Assembly (NCBI GenBank): GCA_001704575.1
Contig: MCAW01000003.1
Location: 47,521 to 111,520, forward strand
Source of the DNA: Methylophilales bacterium LSUCC0135
GTDB taxonomy: Bacteria; Pseudomonadota; Gammaproteobacteria; Burkholderiales; Methylophilaceae
Length of the DNA: 64,000 bases
Reading direction: 5' to 3'
Positions 1 to 8,748 of the stretch are shown here, one piece after another. A program made the translations under genes and the position numbers. The notes beneath the pieces were generated by a model. It saw only the letters and a program-made list of their open reading frames with translations, did not search any database and had not been told where the DNA came from. Position 1 is the first letter of the stretch, and every line of letters begins with the position of its first letter.

Positions 1-2
1 TG

Positions 3-1775
3 GTCTATTCACAGCGCTGCAGAGAAGCCTATGCTGATGTGCCGCTGGTGATCGGCAGTATAGAAGCCTCGCTGCGGCGCATTGCACACTACGATTACTG
101 GTCTGACAAGGTGCGGCGTTCCATTCTGGTCGATTCCAAGGCCGATATTTTGTTGTACGGCAATGCCGAACGCGCGCTGGTGGAACTGACGCACAGGCTT
201 GCCCGTGGCGAAAAGGTCAGCGAAATTACCGATATTCGCGGCACCGCATTCCTGCGCAAGAAAATCCCCGAGGGCTGGTCCGAAGTCGATTCGACCAATC
301 TTGATCGCCCTGGAAAAATCGATGCGCCGGTAGATCCCTATGCGATGTCGCCGGCGATGGAAAAAACCGGCACTTCATGCGCCACGACCGCCGCCAACGC
401 AGCGGAGGCGGAAGCCGCCAGCAACGTCATCCGCATCGTGCGCAAGCCCAAGGCGGATCGGGCAATGCAGGTAGTGCGCCTGCCGTCATACGAAGAAGTT
501 TTTGCCGACCCGGTGTTGTACGCACACGCCTCACGCGTACTTCATCTCGAAGCCAATCCGGGCAACGCGCGTGCACTGGTTCAGCGGCATGCCGACCGTG
601 AAGTCTGGCTCAATCCGCCGCCGATTCCGCTGACCACGAAAGAAATGGATTACGTCTACGACCTGCCGTATGCACGCAAGCCGCATCCTGCTTATGGCAA
701 AGCCAGAATCCCGGCCTGGGAGATGATCCGTTTCTCGGTCAATATCATGCGCGGCTGCTTCGGTGGTTGTACCTTCTGTTCCATTACCGAGCATGAAGGC
801 CGCATTATCCAGAGTCGTTCGGAAGCCTCCATCCTGCATGAGATCGAGGAGATCCGCGACAAGGTTGATGGCTTTACCGGCGTCATTTCCGATCTGGGCG
901 GCCCGACAGCCAATATGTATCGCATGGCCTGCAAATCGGAGAGTATTGAAAAAGCCTGCCGCAAGCTCTCCTGTGTTTATCCCGGCATTTGCGAGAATCT
1001 CAACACCGATCATTCCGCGCTCATCCAGCTGTACCGCAAGGCGCGCAATATCAAGGGCGTGAAGAAAATTCTGGTCGGCTCCGGCCTGCGTTATGACCTC
1101 GCGGTGACTTCCCCGGAATACGTCAAGGAACTGGTACAGCATCACGTCGGCGGTTATCTCAAGATTGCACCGGAGCATTCCGAGGAAAATGTGCTTTCCA
1201 AGATGATGAAGCCCGGCATGGGTCCCTATGACAGATTCAAGGAAATGTTCGAGCGCTTCAGCAAGGAAGCCGGCAAGGAACAGTATCTGATTCCCTATTT
1301 CATCGCAGCGCATCCCGGCACCACCGATGAAGACATGCTCAACCTGGCACTCTGGTTGAAGAAAAACGATTTCAAGCTCGATCAGGTGCAGAATTTCACG
1401 CCGACGCCCATGGCGATGGCGACCGCCATGTACCATTCCGGCAAGAACCCATTGCGCAAGGTGACTGCGGACAGCGAAGATGTGCCAATTCCGAAAGCGG
1501 GTGGCGTGCGGCGTCTGCACAAGGCTTTCATACGTTATCACGATCCCAATAATTGGCCGATGCTGCGCGAAGCCCTGAAAAAAATGGGCCGCGATGACCT
1601 GATCGGTAACGGCAAAAAACATCTGGTACCCGCATGGCAGCCGCTTGCGGTCAAGCCCCCCGCCGCTGTCAGCAATGCGAAAAAACCGTCGGGAATGATA
1701 AATTCCGGTGCGGGTAGAACCAGAAGCACAAAAGCCGTGTCCAAAAAAGCGAATCGCCCCCTTCATCAGAAATAG
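3..1775 (+). CDS. ygiQ: YgiQ family radical SAM protein (5' end outside window)
   Basis: The frame is open from the first complete codon, and the residues before the first GTG ([16 protein letters not shown]) continue the YgiQ match, so the true start lies upstream of the window. The radical SAM cluster motif CFGGCTFC (CX3CX2C) lies near nt 755-779 and would bind the 4Fe-4S cluster that cleaves S-adenosylmethionine. The N-terminal [14 protein letters not shown] block and the long C-terminal region are typical of YgiQ, which is usually about 700 residues; roughly 590 are visible here. The C-terminal tail is rich in Lys, Ser and Arg and looks disordered. The cellular substrate of this family is not established. 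The stop is 8 bases before the next gene. Confidence 0.95.
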   Translation, partial: VYSQRCREAYADVPLVIGSIEASLRRIAHYDYWSDKVRRSILVDSKADILLYGNAERALVELTHRLARGEKVSEITDIRGTAFLRKKIPEGWSEVDSTNLDRPGKIDAPVDPYAMSPAMEKTGTSCATTAANAAEAEAASNVIRIVRKPKADRAMQVVRLPSYEEVFADPVLYAHASRVLHLEANPGNARALVQRHADREVWLNPPPIPLTTKEMDYVYDLPYARKPHPAYGKARIPAWEMIRFSVNIMRGCFGGCTFCSITEHEGRIIQSRSEASILHEIEEIRDKVDGFTGVISDLGGPTANMYRMACKSESIEKACRKLSCVYPGICENLNTDHSALIQLYRKARNIKGVKKILVGSGLRYDLAVTSPEYVKELVQHHVGGYLKIAPEHSEENVLSKMMKPGMGPYDRFKEMFERFSKEAGKEQYLIPYFIAAHPGTTDEDMLNLALWLKKNDFKLDQVQNFTPTPMAMATAMYHSGKNPLRKVTADSEDVPIPKAGGVRRLHKAFIRYHDPNNWPMLREALKKMGRDDLIGNGKKHLVPAWQPLAVKPPAAVSNAKKPSGMINSGAGRTRSTKAVSKKANRPLHQK

Positions 1776-1783
1776 GAATCGCC

Positions 1784-2656
1784 ATGCGTGCTGCTTCATA
1801 TGCGTTTGCGGGCCTCGTTCGAGGCCTTTTTTTCGGACTGCTGCTGGGCTTCATGGCAGTCGCCCATGCCCAGGACAAAGGGCTGCTGTGGAAGCTCGAA
1901 GCGCCCGGCGGCAAGACCAGTTATCTCTTCGGCACCATGCATTCGGATGATCAACGCGTGACGGACCTGCCGCCCGCCGCGATGCAGGCCCTGCTCGACA
2001 GTGAAGTCTTTTTGATGGAATTGCAGCCGCCGCAGGATCCTTCTGTTTATTTGATGAAGAACGGCCGTCTCGACCACATGCTGACCGAGAAAGAGTTTGT
2101 CGAAGTCATCAAGCTGGCCGATTTTCATTCCATGCATACCGATATCGCCACCACTATGAAGCCATGGTTGCTGGCGGTCATCTTCGACCTGCCCAAACCG
2201 CAATCGCCATACACGCTGGATGCGATGCTGATGTCGCTGGCCCAGAGCCGTTCCAAGCCGATCCGTGCACTGGAGACGGTAGAAGAGCACTTTACCGTGC
2301 TCGACAGCTTCAGCATCGAGGATCAACTGGTGATGTTGCGTACCGTTTTGAAGCGCACGCCGGCAGAGCGCGAGCGCAACTTCGAGGAACTGGTAAAGAC
2401 GTATCTTTCCGGCAATCTGGACAAGATCATCGAAGTCAACGCGCGCCAGAGCGGCCAGCAGCTACCGCCGGAACTCTGGGCACGCATTCTGCAGAAACTG
2501 CTGGATGAACGTAACGTCAGGATGGCCGAACGCATTCAGCAGCAGACGGCCGAGCGCAGCGCTTTCATTGCTGTCGGTGCGGCACATCTGGCGGGTAAAG
2601 GTGGTTTGCTGGCGCGGTTGCGCGGTGCGGGGTACCAGGTGACGCCGGTCAAATAG
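1784..2656 (+). CDS. TraB/GumN family protein, secreted
   Basis: This 290-residue protein begins with a signal peptide: a hydrophobic stretch GLFFGLLLGFMAVAHA ending in an AHA-type cleavage site near residue 29. The mature part starts KGLLWKLEAPGG and carries the SYLFGTMHSDD block. That N-terminal GTxH motif, with a matching acidic and GAAHL motif near the C-terminus, is diagnostic of the TraB/GumN (Tiki-like) fold, a putative metalloprotease-like family. Function in bacteria is poorly known. An AGGAA ribosome site lies 5 bases before the ATG at 1784. An intrinsic terminator sits within the signal-peptide codons, so expression may depend on translation disrupting the hairpin. The gene converges on the next one with a 4-base gap. 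Confidence 0.9.
   Translation: MRAASYAFAGLVRGLFFGLLLGFMAVAHAQDKGLLWKLEAPGGKTSYLFGTMHSDDQRVTDLPPAAMQALLDSEVFLMELQPPQDPSVYLMKNGRLDHMLTEKEFVEVIKLADFHSMHTDIATTMKPWLLAVIFDLPKPQSPYTLDAMLMSLAQSRSKPIRALETVEEHFTVLDSFSIEDQLVMLRTVLKRTPAERERNFEELVKTYLSGNLDKIIEVNARQSGQQLPPELWARILQKLLDERNVRMAERIQQQTAERSAFIAVGAAHLAGKGGLLARLRGAGYQVTPVK
1811..1833 (+). terminator. Intrinsic terminator embedded in the next gene
   Basis: GGCCTC-GTTC-GAGGCC forms a perfect 6-bp GC-rich stem with a tetraloop, followed directly by seven T. It lies 36 bases after the ygiQ stop and would end the ygiQ transcript. The same bases encode residues 10-17 of the signal peptide of the gene that starts at 1784, so terminator and coding sequence overlap. 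Structure and T-run are seen directly; activity is inferred. Confidence 0.6.
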
Positions 2657-2660
2657 GCGA

Positions 2661-3152
2661 TTAAGATGCGGCTGCAGAATTCGTTTGTATGACTGCCTGA
2701 TTGGCAAGCTTCAGGATATGGGCAGCAAAATCCGGGTCTTCTCCTTGCAGCAGCTTCGGTAGCAGGCGGCGGAAATCCTCGCGCGCGCACCACTCGCGCA
2801 TGAAATCCTCCCACGACAGCCAGCGCCTGCGCTGTTTCTGTGTCATGACATCGTCATAACTCAGCAGGTAGGCGCGCTCGAACAGGGAAATCAGAATCTC
2901 GAAGATGATCAGCATGCGTTCTTGCTGCTCTTCAGTCAAATCCTGCGTATGCGTCTGCGAGCGCAGTTTGAGGTCCGGATTTTCCATAACCAGCTTGAGA
3001 AAATCCGTGTAGTCTGCAGTCAGCAGCTGATAGACCTCTTCATCTTCATTCTCGCGTTCCTTGCGCTGTTCGACGATGAAGGCATAGATCGCCACCGGCA
3101 GGCCGAAAACAGTGACGATGTAGCTCAAGAGTTCCCAGGTTTGCAGTTCCAT
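2661..3152 (-). CDS. Hypothetical protein with N-terminal membrane helix
   Basis: I do not recognise this 163-residue protein. Residues 8-27 (LLSYIVTVFGLPVAIYAFIV) form one hydrophobic segment, followed by a highly charged region (EQRKERENEDEE), so it is probably a single-pass inner-membrane protein with a helical cytoplasmic domain. Trp, Glu and Arg are abundant in RRRWLSWEDFMREWC. It is the last gene of a leftward run (rhlE, yaiI, blc, sugE) and follows sugE by only 4 bases, so it is probably translated from the same transcript. Coding status is supported by the tight spacing and by residue composition that matches its neighbours. No catalytic motif is visible. Confidence 0.7.
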   Translation of the reverse strand: MELQTWELLSYIVTVFGLPVAIYAFIVEQRKERENEDEEVYQLLTADYTDFLKLVMENPDLKLRSQTHTQDLTEEQQERMLIIFEILISLFERAYLLSYDDVMTQKQRRRWLSWEDFMREWCAREDFRRLLPKLLQGEDPDFAAHILKLANQAVIQTNSAAAS

Positions 3153-3156
3153 GTCG

Positions 3157-3471
3157 TCACGATACCAGTTTCAAACCGATAATCGAACCGATCAGCAATA
3201 CGAGAAATACCAGCCGCAGTGTGGTGGCAGGGTCGCCGAAGAAGCAGATGCCGATGACGGCCGTGCCGAATGCGCCGATGCCGGTCCAGACTGCATACGC
3301 AGTGCCGAGCGGAATGGTTTCGGCGGCCTTGGTCAGCAGCCAAAAGCTTAATATTGCACACACCAGAAAGCCCATCGATGGTATTGGTTTGGTGAAACTC
3401 TCCGAGAGCTTCAGGCAGGTCGTAAAGCCGACCTCGAACAGTCCGGCCAGCACCAGTAATCCCCATGCCAT
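3157..3471 (-). CDS. sugE: Small multidrug resistance (SMR) transporter, SugE/Gdx-like
   Basis: At 104 residues with four hydrophobic segments, this is a full-length SMR protein, which works as an antiparallel dimer that exchanges protons for a cationic substrate. The essential membrane glutamate is in GLFEVGF (Glu13). The third helix carries GTAYAVWTGIGA, which matches the SugE/Gdx branch better than EmrE. The first-helix segment after Glu13 is GFTTCLKLS, lacking the Trp usual in characterised Gdx guanidinium exporters, so the substrate is uncertain. It lies 17 bases downstream of blc on the same strand. There is no room upstream for a guanidine riboswitch. Confidence 0.88.
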   Translation of the reverse strand: MAWGLLVLAGLFEVGFTTCLKLSESFTKPIPSMGFLVCAILSFWLLTKAAETIPLGTAYAVWTGIGAFGTAVIGICFFGDPATTLRLVFLVLLIGSIIGLKLVS

Positions 3472-3488
3472 GCTTGCATGCTCCTTTT

Positions 3489-4052
3489 TTATTTTCTGAC
3501 GTGTCTTCCCGCTTCGTAATCTACCGGGTCGGAAGATTGATTCACGTAAATCAGCTTGTCTGTATCGAAGCCAAGATGTTTAGCCCTGGCAACCAGATGC
3601 TGCTTGACAGGGTAGGACAGCTGGGGTGTGCGGGCAAGTATCCAAAGGTAGTACTTGTCCGGCCCGGCAACGAGTACATGGTTGTAGTAAACCTTGTCGA
3701 GCTCGATAATGTTGTAGCCGCCGTAGAACGGCCCGAAGAACGATACCTTGAGCTTGCCGATATCCGGCGTTTCGACGAAATAGGCCTTGCCTTCCGCTTC
3801 CTTCCATTCCTGTTTGATCGGGTCATAGCCGCGGTTGATGACCTTGATGCCGCCATCCTCGCGCATGCTGTAGGTCGCGGTGACTTTTTCCAGGCCGCGT
3901 TCGAAGGAATGATCGAGGCGCGCGATTTCATACCAGGTTCCGAGATATTTATCCGCCTCGAAGCCGGTGACGACCTTGACGCCATCGGGCGTGCCGGTGC
4001 CGCTACAGGCGCTGACAGCCACGGCAAGTATGAGCAGAAAAAGGTTTTTCAT
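3489..4052 (-). CDS. blc: Bacterial lipocalin (Blc), outer-membrane lipoprotein
   Basis: This 187-residue protein has a lipoprotein signal with lipobox AVSAC, putting the lipidated Cys at residue 16. The lipocalin first conserved region [16 protein letters not shown] follows at about residues 38-53. Further Blc hallmarks are [18 protein letters not shown], the [15 protein letters not shown] strand block and the [16 protein letters not shown] segment. Lipocalins form an eight-stranded barrel that binds lipids; Blc is anchored to the inner face of the outer membrane and is linked to membrane stress. The ATG overlaps the end of yaiI by 4 bases (ATGA), so translation is likely coupled. sugE follows 17 bases downstream. 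Confidence 0.94.
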   Translation of the reverse strand: MKNLFLLILAVAVSACSGTGTPDGVKVVTGFEADKYLGTWYEIARLDHSFERGLEKVTATYSMREDGGIKVINRGYDPIKQEWKEAEGKAYFVETPDIGKLKVSFFGPFYGGYNIIELDKVYYNHVLVAGPDKYYLWILARTPQLSYPVKQHLVARAKHLGFDTDKLIYVNQSSDPVDYEAGRHVRK

Positions 4053-4555
4053 TCAGGTTCTCCGGAAGATTGTTCCCGTAGCGGGCTTGTGCTGGAATCG
4101 CTATGACGGTGCAGGAAACGATCCAGTTCCGCCGCAAATGCTTGCCGGTCGCTCTGGCTGAAGGCGGCGGGTCCTGAAATATCAACGCCGCTACCTCTCA
4201 ATTCTTCCATGAAATTGCGCATGGCAAGGCGTTCCTGAATATTGGCCGTGCTGTAGAACTCGCCGCGCGGATTGAGTGCATGACCACCTTTTGCGATCAC
4301 CTGGGCGGCCAGCGGAATATCGGCAGTGATGACGAGATCGCCCGGTTGCAAGTCCTGCACGATACGGTTGTCGGCCACATCGAAACCACCCGGCACTTGC
4401 AGGGCGCGGATATAAGGCGACGGTGGCACCCGCAACAGCCTGTTGGCAACGAGGATGGTTTCGAGCCGGGTGCGCTGCGCTGCCCGGAACAAAATCTCTT
4501 TGATGACAACCGGGCAGGCGTCGGCATCGACCCAGATCTTGATCCGGCGCTTCAT
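4049..4555 (-). CDS. yaiI: YaiI/YqxD family (DUF188) protein
   Basis: The 168-residue product has the DUF188 signature: [10 protein letters not shown] at residues 6-15, then [12 protein letters not shown], the [13 protein letters not shown] block and [15 protein letters not shown]. The conserved Asp residues and the overall fold suggest a PIN-like nuclease domain, but no reaction has been proven for the family. The C-terminal tail after RFLHRHSD is low-complexity and probably disordered. It starts 3 bases after the rhlE stop and overlaps blc by 4 bases, so it is the middle of an operon led by an RNA helicase. Confidence 0.92.
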   Translation of the reverse strand: MKRRIKIWVDADACPVVIKEILFRAAQRTRLETILVANRLLRVPPSPYIRALQVPGGFDVADNRIVQDLQPGDLVITADIPLAAQVIAKGGHALNPRGEFYSTANIQERLAMRNFMEELRGSGVDISGPAAFSQSDRQAFAAELDRFLHRHSDSSTSPLREQSSGEPE

Positions 4556-4558
4556 GCC

Positions 4559-5941
4559 TTAATGCCCCCGGTTGCCCCTGTGTATGGGTTTTGGCGAGAA
4601 CAGTGCCGCCTGCGGCATGGCCTGATGGCGCGCTGCTTCGGACATGGGCTTGCCGGATTTGCGCGGTGCTTCTGCCGCCGGTCTGGCTTGCGGCTTCTGC
4701 CCGGATTTTTGCCCCTGACGCTGCTGCTGGTTCTGCGGTCTGCGCTGCTGGTTTTGCGGTCTGGGCGGACGTGGCGCTTCCGCTTCGATTCTGGCGGGTG
4801 GTACGAAGCCTTCGACGGCAACGCGCGGAATCTCCCGCTTGATCAAACGTTCGATGCCCTTCAATAACTTGATTTCTTCTGCATCCACCAGCGAGACAGC
4901 GGCACCGCTGCTACCGGCGCGTCCGGTACGTCCGATACGATGCACGTAATCTTCAGGCACATTGGGCAGCTCAAAATTCACGACTTGCGGCATTTGATCG
5001 ATATCAAGGCCGCGGGCGGCGATGTCGGTCGCGACCAGTACGCGCAGACTGCCATCCTTGAATTGCGCCAATGCTTTGGTGCGGGCGCCCTGACTTTTGT
5101 TGCCGTGAATGGCTGCGGCTTCAATGCCGTCTTTCACCAGCTTTTCGGCCAGGCGGTTGGCACCATGTTTGGTGCGGGTGAAGACCAGCACCTGTTGCCA
5201 GCCGTTGGCTTTGATCAAATGGCTCATCATGTCGCGCTTCTGGCTTTGCGGAACGAGGTGTAAAGTTTGTTCGACCAGCTCGGAAGCAGTATTGCGACGG
5301 GCGACCTCGACAAAGCCGGGATTGTTCAAGAGACTGTCGGCCAGTTCCTTGATCTCATCCGAGAAGGTGGCGGAAAACAGCAGGTTCTGACGCTGTTTCG
5401 GCAATAGTGCCAGAATTTTTTTGATGTCGCGGATGAATCCCATGTCCAGCATGCGATCGGCTTCGTCGAGCACAAGAATTTCAACGGCGGAGAGATCGAC
5501 GGTTTTCTGGCCGACATGATCGAGCAGACGGCCCGGCGTGGCAACCAGGATATCCAGCGGTTTTTTCAGGCGTGCGATCTGCGGGTTGATGTTGACGCCG
5601 CCGAACATCACCATGGATTTCAGCCGCAGATATTTGCCATAGGTTTTTACCGACTCCTCGACCTGTGCCGCCAGTTCCCGCGTTGGCGTCAGAATCAGGC
5701 AGCGCGGCTGGCCGGCTTTGGCCTGTATGGGTTTTGCCGACAGCAAGTGCAGCAAAGGCAGCGTAAAACCGGCTGTTTTGCCGGTGCCGGTCTGGGCGCC
5801 GGCCAGAAGGTCGCCGCCGCTCAATACTTGCGGGATGGCTTTCAGCTGGATCGGGGTGGGGGTGGTGTAGCCTGCGTCGCCGATGGCGCGCAGAATGGGT
5901 TCTGCCAGATTCAAACTGGCAAAGGTGACTTCAGTGGACAA
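4559..5941 (-). CDS. rhlE: DEAD-box ATP-dependent RNA helicase, RhlE-type
   Basis: This 460-residue protein carries the helicase motifs in order: Q motif (TPIQLKAIP), motif I AQTGTGKT, Ia PTRELAAQV, motif II DEAD ([14 protein letters not shown]), motif III SAT, motif [12 protein letters not shown], motif [12 protein letters not shown] and motif [12 protein letters not shown]. The C-terminal 90 residues are a basic, Gln/Pro/Arg-rich tail ([17 protein letters not shown]) typical of RhlE proteins and probably used for RNA binding. RhlE helicases act in ribosome assembly and mRNA decay. It is the first gene of a leftward operon with yaiI, blc, sugE and a hypothetical gene; about 380 bases without a protein gene lie upstream. 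Confidence 0.95.
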   Translation of the reverse strand: MSTEVTFASLNLAEPILRAIGDAGYTTPTPIQLKAIPQVLSGGDLLAGAQTGTGKTAGFTLPLLHLLSAKPIQAKAGQPRCLILTPTRELAAQVEESVKTYGKYLRLKSMVMFGGVNINPQIARLKKPLDILVATPGRLLDHVGQKTVDLSAVEILVLDEADRMLDMGFIRDIKKILALLPKQRQNLLFSATFSDEIKELADSLLNNPGFVEVARRNTASELVEQTLHLVPQSQKRDMMSHLIKANGWQQVLVFTRTKHGANRLAEKLVKDGIEAAAIHGNKSQGARTKALAQFKDGSLRVLVATDIAARGLDIDQMPQVVNFELPNVPEDYVHRIGRTGRAGSSGAAVSLVDAEEIKLLKGIERLIKREIPRVAVEGFVPPARIEAEAPRPPRPQNQQRRPQNQQQRQGQKSGQKPQARPAAEAPRKSGKPMSEAARHQAMPQAALFSPKPIHRGNRGH

Positions 5942-6155
5942 TACAGACTCCTGCGACGGCCTTTTGCCATCAGGGCAAAACCAATCGGGGCAGACGAATA
6001 GGTGATCGGAAAGATCGGGGTAATAAAAAAGACCGCTACGCTGATTGGTTAAGCGCAGGGAAAACGCATTATACGGGGCTGCCGCAGGAAAGCCAGCTTA
6101 TTCTGTGTTCATGGGCCATTGCCGGCGAACGGTAACGTTTGCTTACAATTCAGGA

Positions 6156-6285
6156 GGAGTTTGAAATATTTTAATTACATCATTAACTTAGAATGGCACT
6201 CAATTGTTCATCTCCCCTTTGTGACAATTCGGACGCTTGCAAAAGCGAACTTCTCAAACCGCCCGCCAGGGCGGTTTTCTTTTTT
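6156..6285 (+). ncRNA. Candidate small RNA with C-rich hairpin loop
   Basis: The 380-base gap between rhlE and the DUF502 gene has no convincing protein gene but holds an RNA-like unit. A TACAAT -10 box (6144-6149) has a TTGCCG -35 candidate (6119-6124, 19-base spacer). Downstream is a stem AATTGT (6202-6207) / ACAATT (6224-6229) that exposes TCTCCCCTTT in its loop, then a hairpin CGCTT-GCAA-AAGCG (6234-6247), then a strong terminator. An unpaired C/U-rich loop is a common way for trans-acting small RNAs to pair with Shine-Dalgarno sequences. The 5' end is a guess from the -10 box. A 72-codon frame through this region crosses the terminator and looks accidental. Confidence 0.45.
6257..6285 (+). 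terminator. Intrinsic terminator of the candidate small RNA
   Basis: AACCGCCC-GCCA-GGGCGGTT is a perfect 8-bp stem followed by TTCTTTTTT on the + strand. No + strand protein gene ends here, which suggests a non-coding transcript. The opposite strand has only three T after the stem, so it is a weak terminator for leftward transcription from 6322. Confidence 0.8.
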
Positions 6286-6321
6286 CTGCGCAGCACACTT
6301 TTTCAGTAATGCACAAACGTC

Positions 6322-6912
6322 TTATTTGTTGTCGTGATTGGCCATCCAGGCGAACAGCGAGGAACGCATCGCTTCTTCTACCGACATGTTGAGCGGTTGT
6401 AGCCAGTCGCGCGGCACAAATACCGTGTAGCCGCCTATCATGTAGCCCATGGGGAGATAGACGGCGACCCGGTCGCCCGGCATGAAACCATCTGGCAGGC
6501 CATAGAGGCTTTGTCGTGTCACCAGGCCCACCATTTCCAGATCCTGTCCCGGGAATCGCAGCGTCACCACTTGTTGTGCAGGGCCTTCCTTGTCCGGGGC
6601 AAAATATTCGGCAAAATTCTTCAGTGAGGAATAAACGCTTTTGATTACCGGCAGGCTGGTGAAGGGCAGCTCAATCAATGAAAGCAGCTTCAGCGCACGT
6701 TCGTTGGAGATGATGAAGCCGAGCAGAACGATACTACCGATGCCGAACAAAAGCCCCAGGCCTGGAATGTAGAAATCACCGATGATGGGCCGCACCCACC
6801 ACATGGCGATGCCTTCGGTCCAGGTCAGGAAAAGATAAAGCAGGTAAATGGTCAGGCTCAACGGCAAGGCCGCGAGCAGGCCGCGAAAAAAATACTGATA
6901 TAAATGTTTCAT
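6322..6912 (-). CDS. DUF502 family membrane protein
   Basis: This 196-residue protein begins with a basic stretch and a hydrophobic helix (FFRGLLAALPLSLTIYLLYL, residues 8-27), followed by a second membrane segment (GLLFGIGSIVLLGFII) and a C-terminal beta-rich domain. The blocks LPVIKSVYSSLKNF and MPGDRVAVYLPMGYMIGG are hallmarks of DUF502, a conserved inner-membrane family without an assigned function. Length is normal for the family. It is a single leftward gene with about 100 bases separating it from rsuA. Confidence 0.92.
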   Translation of the reverse strand: MKHLYQYFFRGLLAALPLSLTIYLLYLFLTWTEGIAMWWVRPIIGDFYIPGLGLLFGIGSIVLLGFIISNERALKLLSLIELPFTSLPVIKSVYSSLKNFAEYFAPDKEGPAQQVVTLRFPGQDLEMVGLVTRQSLYGLPDGFMPGDRVAVYLPMGYMIGGYTVFVPRDWLQPLNMSVEEAMRSSLFAWMANHDNK

Positions 6913-7014
6913 TAACGGATCACTCCAAATGCACGGCGCGGGCCGTGGTACTGCAAGATATCAATATCCGGCATTGCCCGTGCCCGACGGTATTATTGAG
7001 CAATGTCGCGGCTA

Positions 7015-7728
7015 TCAAGCTTTCCAGCCCAGTCTGAGCATATCTTCCTCCGAAAGCCAGCGCCATTTGCCGGCTTCAAGGTCATCCGGTAGTGCCAGGT
7101 CGCCGATGCGGATGCGTTTCAAAGCTTCGACCCGGTTGCTGACGGCAGCGATCATGCGTTTCACCTGATGATATTTGCCTTCCGCCAGCGTCATCTGCAG
7201 TATCTTTTCGCTCACCTGTGTGCAGGCGAGAGCGGCAATCGGCGCCGGTTCATCGATCAGCTGTACGCCCTCCATCAATGCGCGGATAAGCTTCTGGTCA
7301 ACCGGGTGTTTGGTCGTGACCTCATAGACTTTCGGCACTTTCCATTTGGGCGAGCTCATGCGATGGATAAACTGGCCGTCGTCCGAGAGCAGAATCAGAC
7401 CGGTCGTGTCTTCGTCCAGCCGGCCTATGCATTGTACGCCGCGTTCAACCAGCGGATGCGGCAACAGGCTGTAAATGGTCGGGTGGTGCTGGGTCTTGTG
7501 CGAGCATTCATAATTGGCCGGTTTGTGCAACATCAGATAGGACGGCTGGCGATATTCCCAGTTTTCGCCGCGCACAGAAAACTTCAGCCCGGCAGTTTCA
7601 AACTCGGCATATGGGTCGTCGCAAGGTTCGCCGTTGACGGTCACCTCATTCTGCCAGACCATGATGCGACAGGCCTTGCGGGCGCCGAAACCCTGTGCAT
7701 GCAATATGCGTTCCAGGGGCATCAGCAT
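7015..7728 (-). CDS. rsuA: 16S rRNA pseudouridine synthase, RsuA family
   Basis: The 237-residue protein has an N-terminal S4 RNA-binding domain (ERILHAQGFGARKACRIMV, then the EVTVNGE turn) and a RsuA/RluB/E/F catalytic domain. The catalytic aspartate lies in GRLDEDTTGLILLSDDG at about residues 102-118. The late motif GKYHQVKRMIAAVSNRVEALKR is also diagnostic. The family isomerises uridine to pseudouridine; RsuA modifies U516 of 16S rRNA. The ATG at 7728 has GGAA 5 bases upstream; a second ATG two codons later is possible. Assignment to RsuA rather than a paralogue rests on the S4 domain and overall match. Confidence 0.9.
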   Translation of the reverse strand: MLMPLERILHAQGFGARKACRIMVWQNEVTVNGEPCDDPYAEFETAGLKFSVRGENWEYRQPSYLMLHKPANYECSHKTQHHPTIYSLLPHPLVERGVQCIGRLDEDTTGLILLSDDGQFIHRMSSPKWKVPKVYEVTTKHPVDQKLIRALMEGVQLIDEPAPIAALACTQVSEKILQMTLAEGKYHQVKRMIAAVSNRVEALKRIRIGDLALPDDLEAGKWRWLSEEDMLRLGWKA

Positions 7729-7965
7729 GGCTGTTCCATCTTCATTGACGGTGAGCCGGCGAGACGTTGTTGCGAGTTGGTTGTGGCAATGTCACGCATG
7801 AGATGATGGCATGTATTCAACGAATTTTCCTGCAGATTGATACGTACCTGATTTTACCACCCGGGCTACCTGTTGAATCAGCAGATCAGCAGTAGCTTGC
7901 CGATTTACTGCACCGCACAGGTCCGGCAAGTTAAAATGCCGGTAAACGCAGACAGCAAAGTCCTT

Positions 7966-8748
7966 ATGGCCTATCAACATATCAGTTCACGCGACAACCC
8001 CTGGTTCAAACAGCTGAAAGCGCTTGCCGGATCGGCACGCGAGCGGCGCCTGCAGCGAAAAATACTGCTGGATGGCGCGCATCTGGTCGAGGCATATCTT
8101 GAGACGTTCGGCGAGCCCGAGCTTCTGGTTATGTCGGATGGCGATTGCGCGCTTGATGTCATGAATCTGCTGGACAGGTTGGCAGACATCAAAACCATTA
8201 CCATGCCGCCCTCAATGTTCGCTGCCGTTTCGCCAGTTACCACGCCGACCGGCATCCTGGCGCTGGTCAAGACGCCGGTTTTGCCGATACCGGAATCTCC
8301 GGCTTTTGTGCTGATGCTGGAAAATATCCAGGACCCCGGCAATCTCGGCAGCATGCTGAGGAACGCTGCGGCCGCCGGGGCGGAAGCTGTGTATTTGTCC
8401 GAAGGCTGTACTGAAGCCTGGTCGCCGAAAGCTTTGCGGGGTGGGCAGGGCGCGCATTTCGTGCTGCCCATTGTCGAGCAGGCTGACCTTGTCGCTGCAG
8501 CAAGGGGATTTCAAGGGGTGACGCTGGCGACAGCCATGCATGGCGCATCCCTGTTCGAACAGGATCTGACTGCAAATGTGGCTCTCATCATCGGTAACGA
8601 AGGTGCCGGCATCAGCCAGACATTGATCGATGCCGCCAGCCGTACCATTACCATTCCCATGCCGGGCAGGGTGGAATCGCTCAATGCGGCGTCCGCCAGC
8701 GCAGTCTGTCTGTTTGAGCGTGTACGCCAGTTGTCGTTGGCAAGTTAG
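7966..8748 (+). CDS. TrmH/SpoU family RNA 2'-O-methyltransferase
   Basis: From the ATG at 7966 the protein is 260 residues. The N-terminal substrate-binding part starts ISSRDNPWFKQLKAL, a typical opening for RlmB/TsnR-like proteins. The SPOUT domain carries motif 1 ENIQDPGNLGSMLRNA, motif 2 IIGNEGAGIS and motif 3 IPMPGRVESLNAASASA, which together form the trefoil knot that binds S-adenosylmethionine. It should methylate a ribose 2'-hydroxyl in rRNA or tRNA; the target cannot be read from sequence. In-frame ATG codons at 7936 and 7873 are alternative starts, but family alignment favours 7966. The last 4 bases overlap the convergent DUF2062 gene. Confidence 0.9.
   Translation: MAYQHISSRDNPWFKQLKALAGSARERRLQRKILLDGAHLVEAYLETFGEPELLVMSDGDCALDVMNLLDRLADIKTITMPPSMFAAVSPVTTPTGILALVKTPVLPIPESPAFVLMLENIQDPGNLGSMLRNAAAAGAEAVYLSEGCTEAWSPKALRGGQGAHFVLPIVEQADLVAAARGFQGVTLATAMHGASLFEQDLTANVALIIGNEGAGISQTLIDAASRTITIPMPGRVESLNAASASAVCLFERVRQLSLAS

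Noticed and set aside
531..1799. Long minus-strand open frame opposite ygiQ
   Set aside because: Composition is artefactual (His and Gly rich) and the + strand carries the radical SAM protein.
6119..6337. A 72-residue + strand reading frame in the rhlE-DUF502 gap, with AGGAGGAG near its middle
   Set aside because: It crosses a strong terminator, has unusual composition and overlaps the DUF502 stop; a non-coding RNA explains the region better.
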